A stretch of 34,192 nucleotides of DNA, from the NCBI GenBank assembly GCA_022567695.1, contig JADFGN010000012.1, forward strand, positions 1 through 34,192. Reading direction: 5' to 3'. Under the pieces are notes generated by a model. It had not been told where the DNA came from. It saw only the letters and a program-made list of their open reading frames with translations, and ran no database searches. How positions within the stretch are numbered: the first letter of the stretch is position 1; the number at the start of each line of letters is the position of its first letter. The translations under genes and the position numbers were made by a program. Of this stretch, positions 33,670 through 34,192 are shown piece after piece. Source of the stretch: Candidatus Poribacteria bacterium (GTDB taxonomy: Bacteria > Poribacteria > WGA-4E > PCPOR2b).

Positions 33670-34192
33670 CTATTTTGCCTTCACTGTGAAATTAATCGTA
33701 ATGGTGCCAGATTGCACGACCTGCCGAACATTCCTAGGCAATGAACTAAACCGCATCTTTTTGACATACTGTATCGCTTTCTCTTTCAGTCGGACTTCGC
33801 CGACTGTCGTTCCAGGCCTGGGTTGAACATTGAAAACGGTTCCATCAGGTCGGACTTTGAAACTGAGCTTGACAACGCCTCCCTGTCCTTTCTCCTGAAG
33901 CTCACCCGGAAGTCGATAATTTCTCCCTTGCACTTCACCACCGATATTGATGCCGGGAGTCCCTTTCGTTATGCGATTCGTTTGAGCACTGGACAAGCGT
34001 CCCGGCGCGAGGCGTCCCGTTAGGTGTTGTCCCCGCTCCCCTATCAGCGGCTTTCGAGCATCACTGTTCGGCAACCCCCTACGTTCAGAATGACTGGTGT
34101 GTCCCTCTTGAGGCGTGATCGGTTTTGCTTTAACGATAGCGTCTAGTTCATCCTGCCCGTCAGTCTGATGGTGCCCTCGCGGCGAAACTGCG
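33670..34192 (-). CDS. TonB-family energy-transducer C-terminal domain protein, 5' end beyond the window
   Basis: The frame is open from the stop at 33670 to the end of the window without an in-frame stop, so the gene is cut by the window edge; 173 residues are visible. A TTG at 34074 could be taken as a start, but the sequence upstream stays open and reads as a polar linker (KAKPITPQEGHTSH). The C-terminal ~90 residues form a TonB C-terminal domain: GQGGVVKLSFKVRPDGTVFNVQ, KEKAIQYVKKMRFSSLP and QSGTITINFTVKAK. The missing part should hold the membrane anchor and Pro-rich spacer. Its role would be transfer of proton-motive energy or a structural contact in the envelope. Confidence 0.85.
   Translation of the reverse strand, partial: AVSPRGHHQTDGQDELDAIVKAKPITPQEGHTSHSERRGLPNSDARKPLIGERGQHLTGRLAPGRLSSAQTNRITKGTPGINIGGEVQGRNYRLPGELQEKGQGGVVKLSFKVRPDGTVFNVQPRPGTTVGEVRLKEKAIQYVKKMRFSSLPRNVRQVVQSGTITINFTVKAK

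Overview
This window looks like chromosomal DNA of a Gram-negative (diderm) bacterium. The signs are lipobox-type lipoproteins, an OmpA-type peptidoglycan-binding lipoprotein, a TonB C-terminal domain, a full-length S1 protein and the ybeZ-ybeY-ybeX gene order. GC is moderate, several genes start with TTG or GTG behind good Shine-Dalgarno (SD) sites, and promoters match the housekeeping -35/-10 consensus. The mix of core genes with FN3/FlgD-like secreted proteins, PHP and TIM-barrel enzymes and an unusual sigma factor fits an uncultured lineage such as Candidatus Poribacteria. That assignment is inference and was not tested by any search.

Positions 1-7350 (+) hold a reduced division and cell-wall (dcw) cluster: murD, ftsW, murG, murC, ftsQ, ftsA. 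murB, ddl and ftsZ are not in their usual places. After a 340-base gap with a clear promoter comes rpsA, encoding a six-domain S1 protein with a long acidic N-terminal extension, closed by a rho-independent terminator. Then come metK and ahcY (activated methyl cycle), a small membrane protein, a PfkB-family kinase and a PHP-domain hydrolase.

Positions 15233-18182 hold lpdA (-), with a consensus promoter, divergent from a gene (+) that joins an ECF-type sigma factor to a bifunctional-nuclease (BFN, DUF151) domain. This fusion is the most unusual gene in the window. Positions 18206-27041 are all minus strand: a TIM-barrel isomerase, a HEAT-repeat lipoprotein with its own promoter, a type I phosphodiesterase/alkaline phosphatase family protein, an FN3 secreted protein, and a corC-like / ybeY / phoH operon transcribed in the order phoH, ybeY, corC.

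Positions 27377-29837 (+) hold an envelope operon: a small coiled-coil lipoprotein, a long coiled-coil OmpA lipoprotein and an unknown translationally coupled ORF. Then follow mtnP (-), an RNase Z-like metallo-beta-lactamase (MBL) protein (+), a TPR lipoprotein with an EF-hand-like tail (-) and the 3' part of a TonB-family gene (-) that runs off the window end.

The intergenic gaps carry several inverted repeats. The best is a 135-bp nested inverted-repeat element at 31809-31943 that looks like a REPIN inside a MITE and supplies the stop codon of the MBL gene. A related single hairpin with compensatory base changes lies at 30824. No tRNA, rRNA, CRISPR array, transposase or phage gene was seen.
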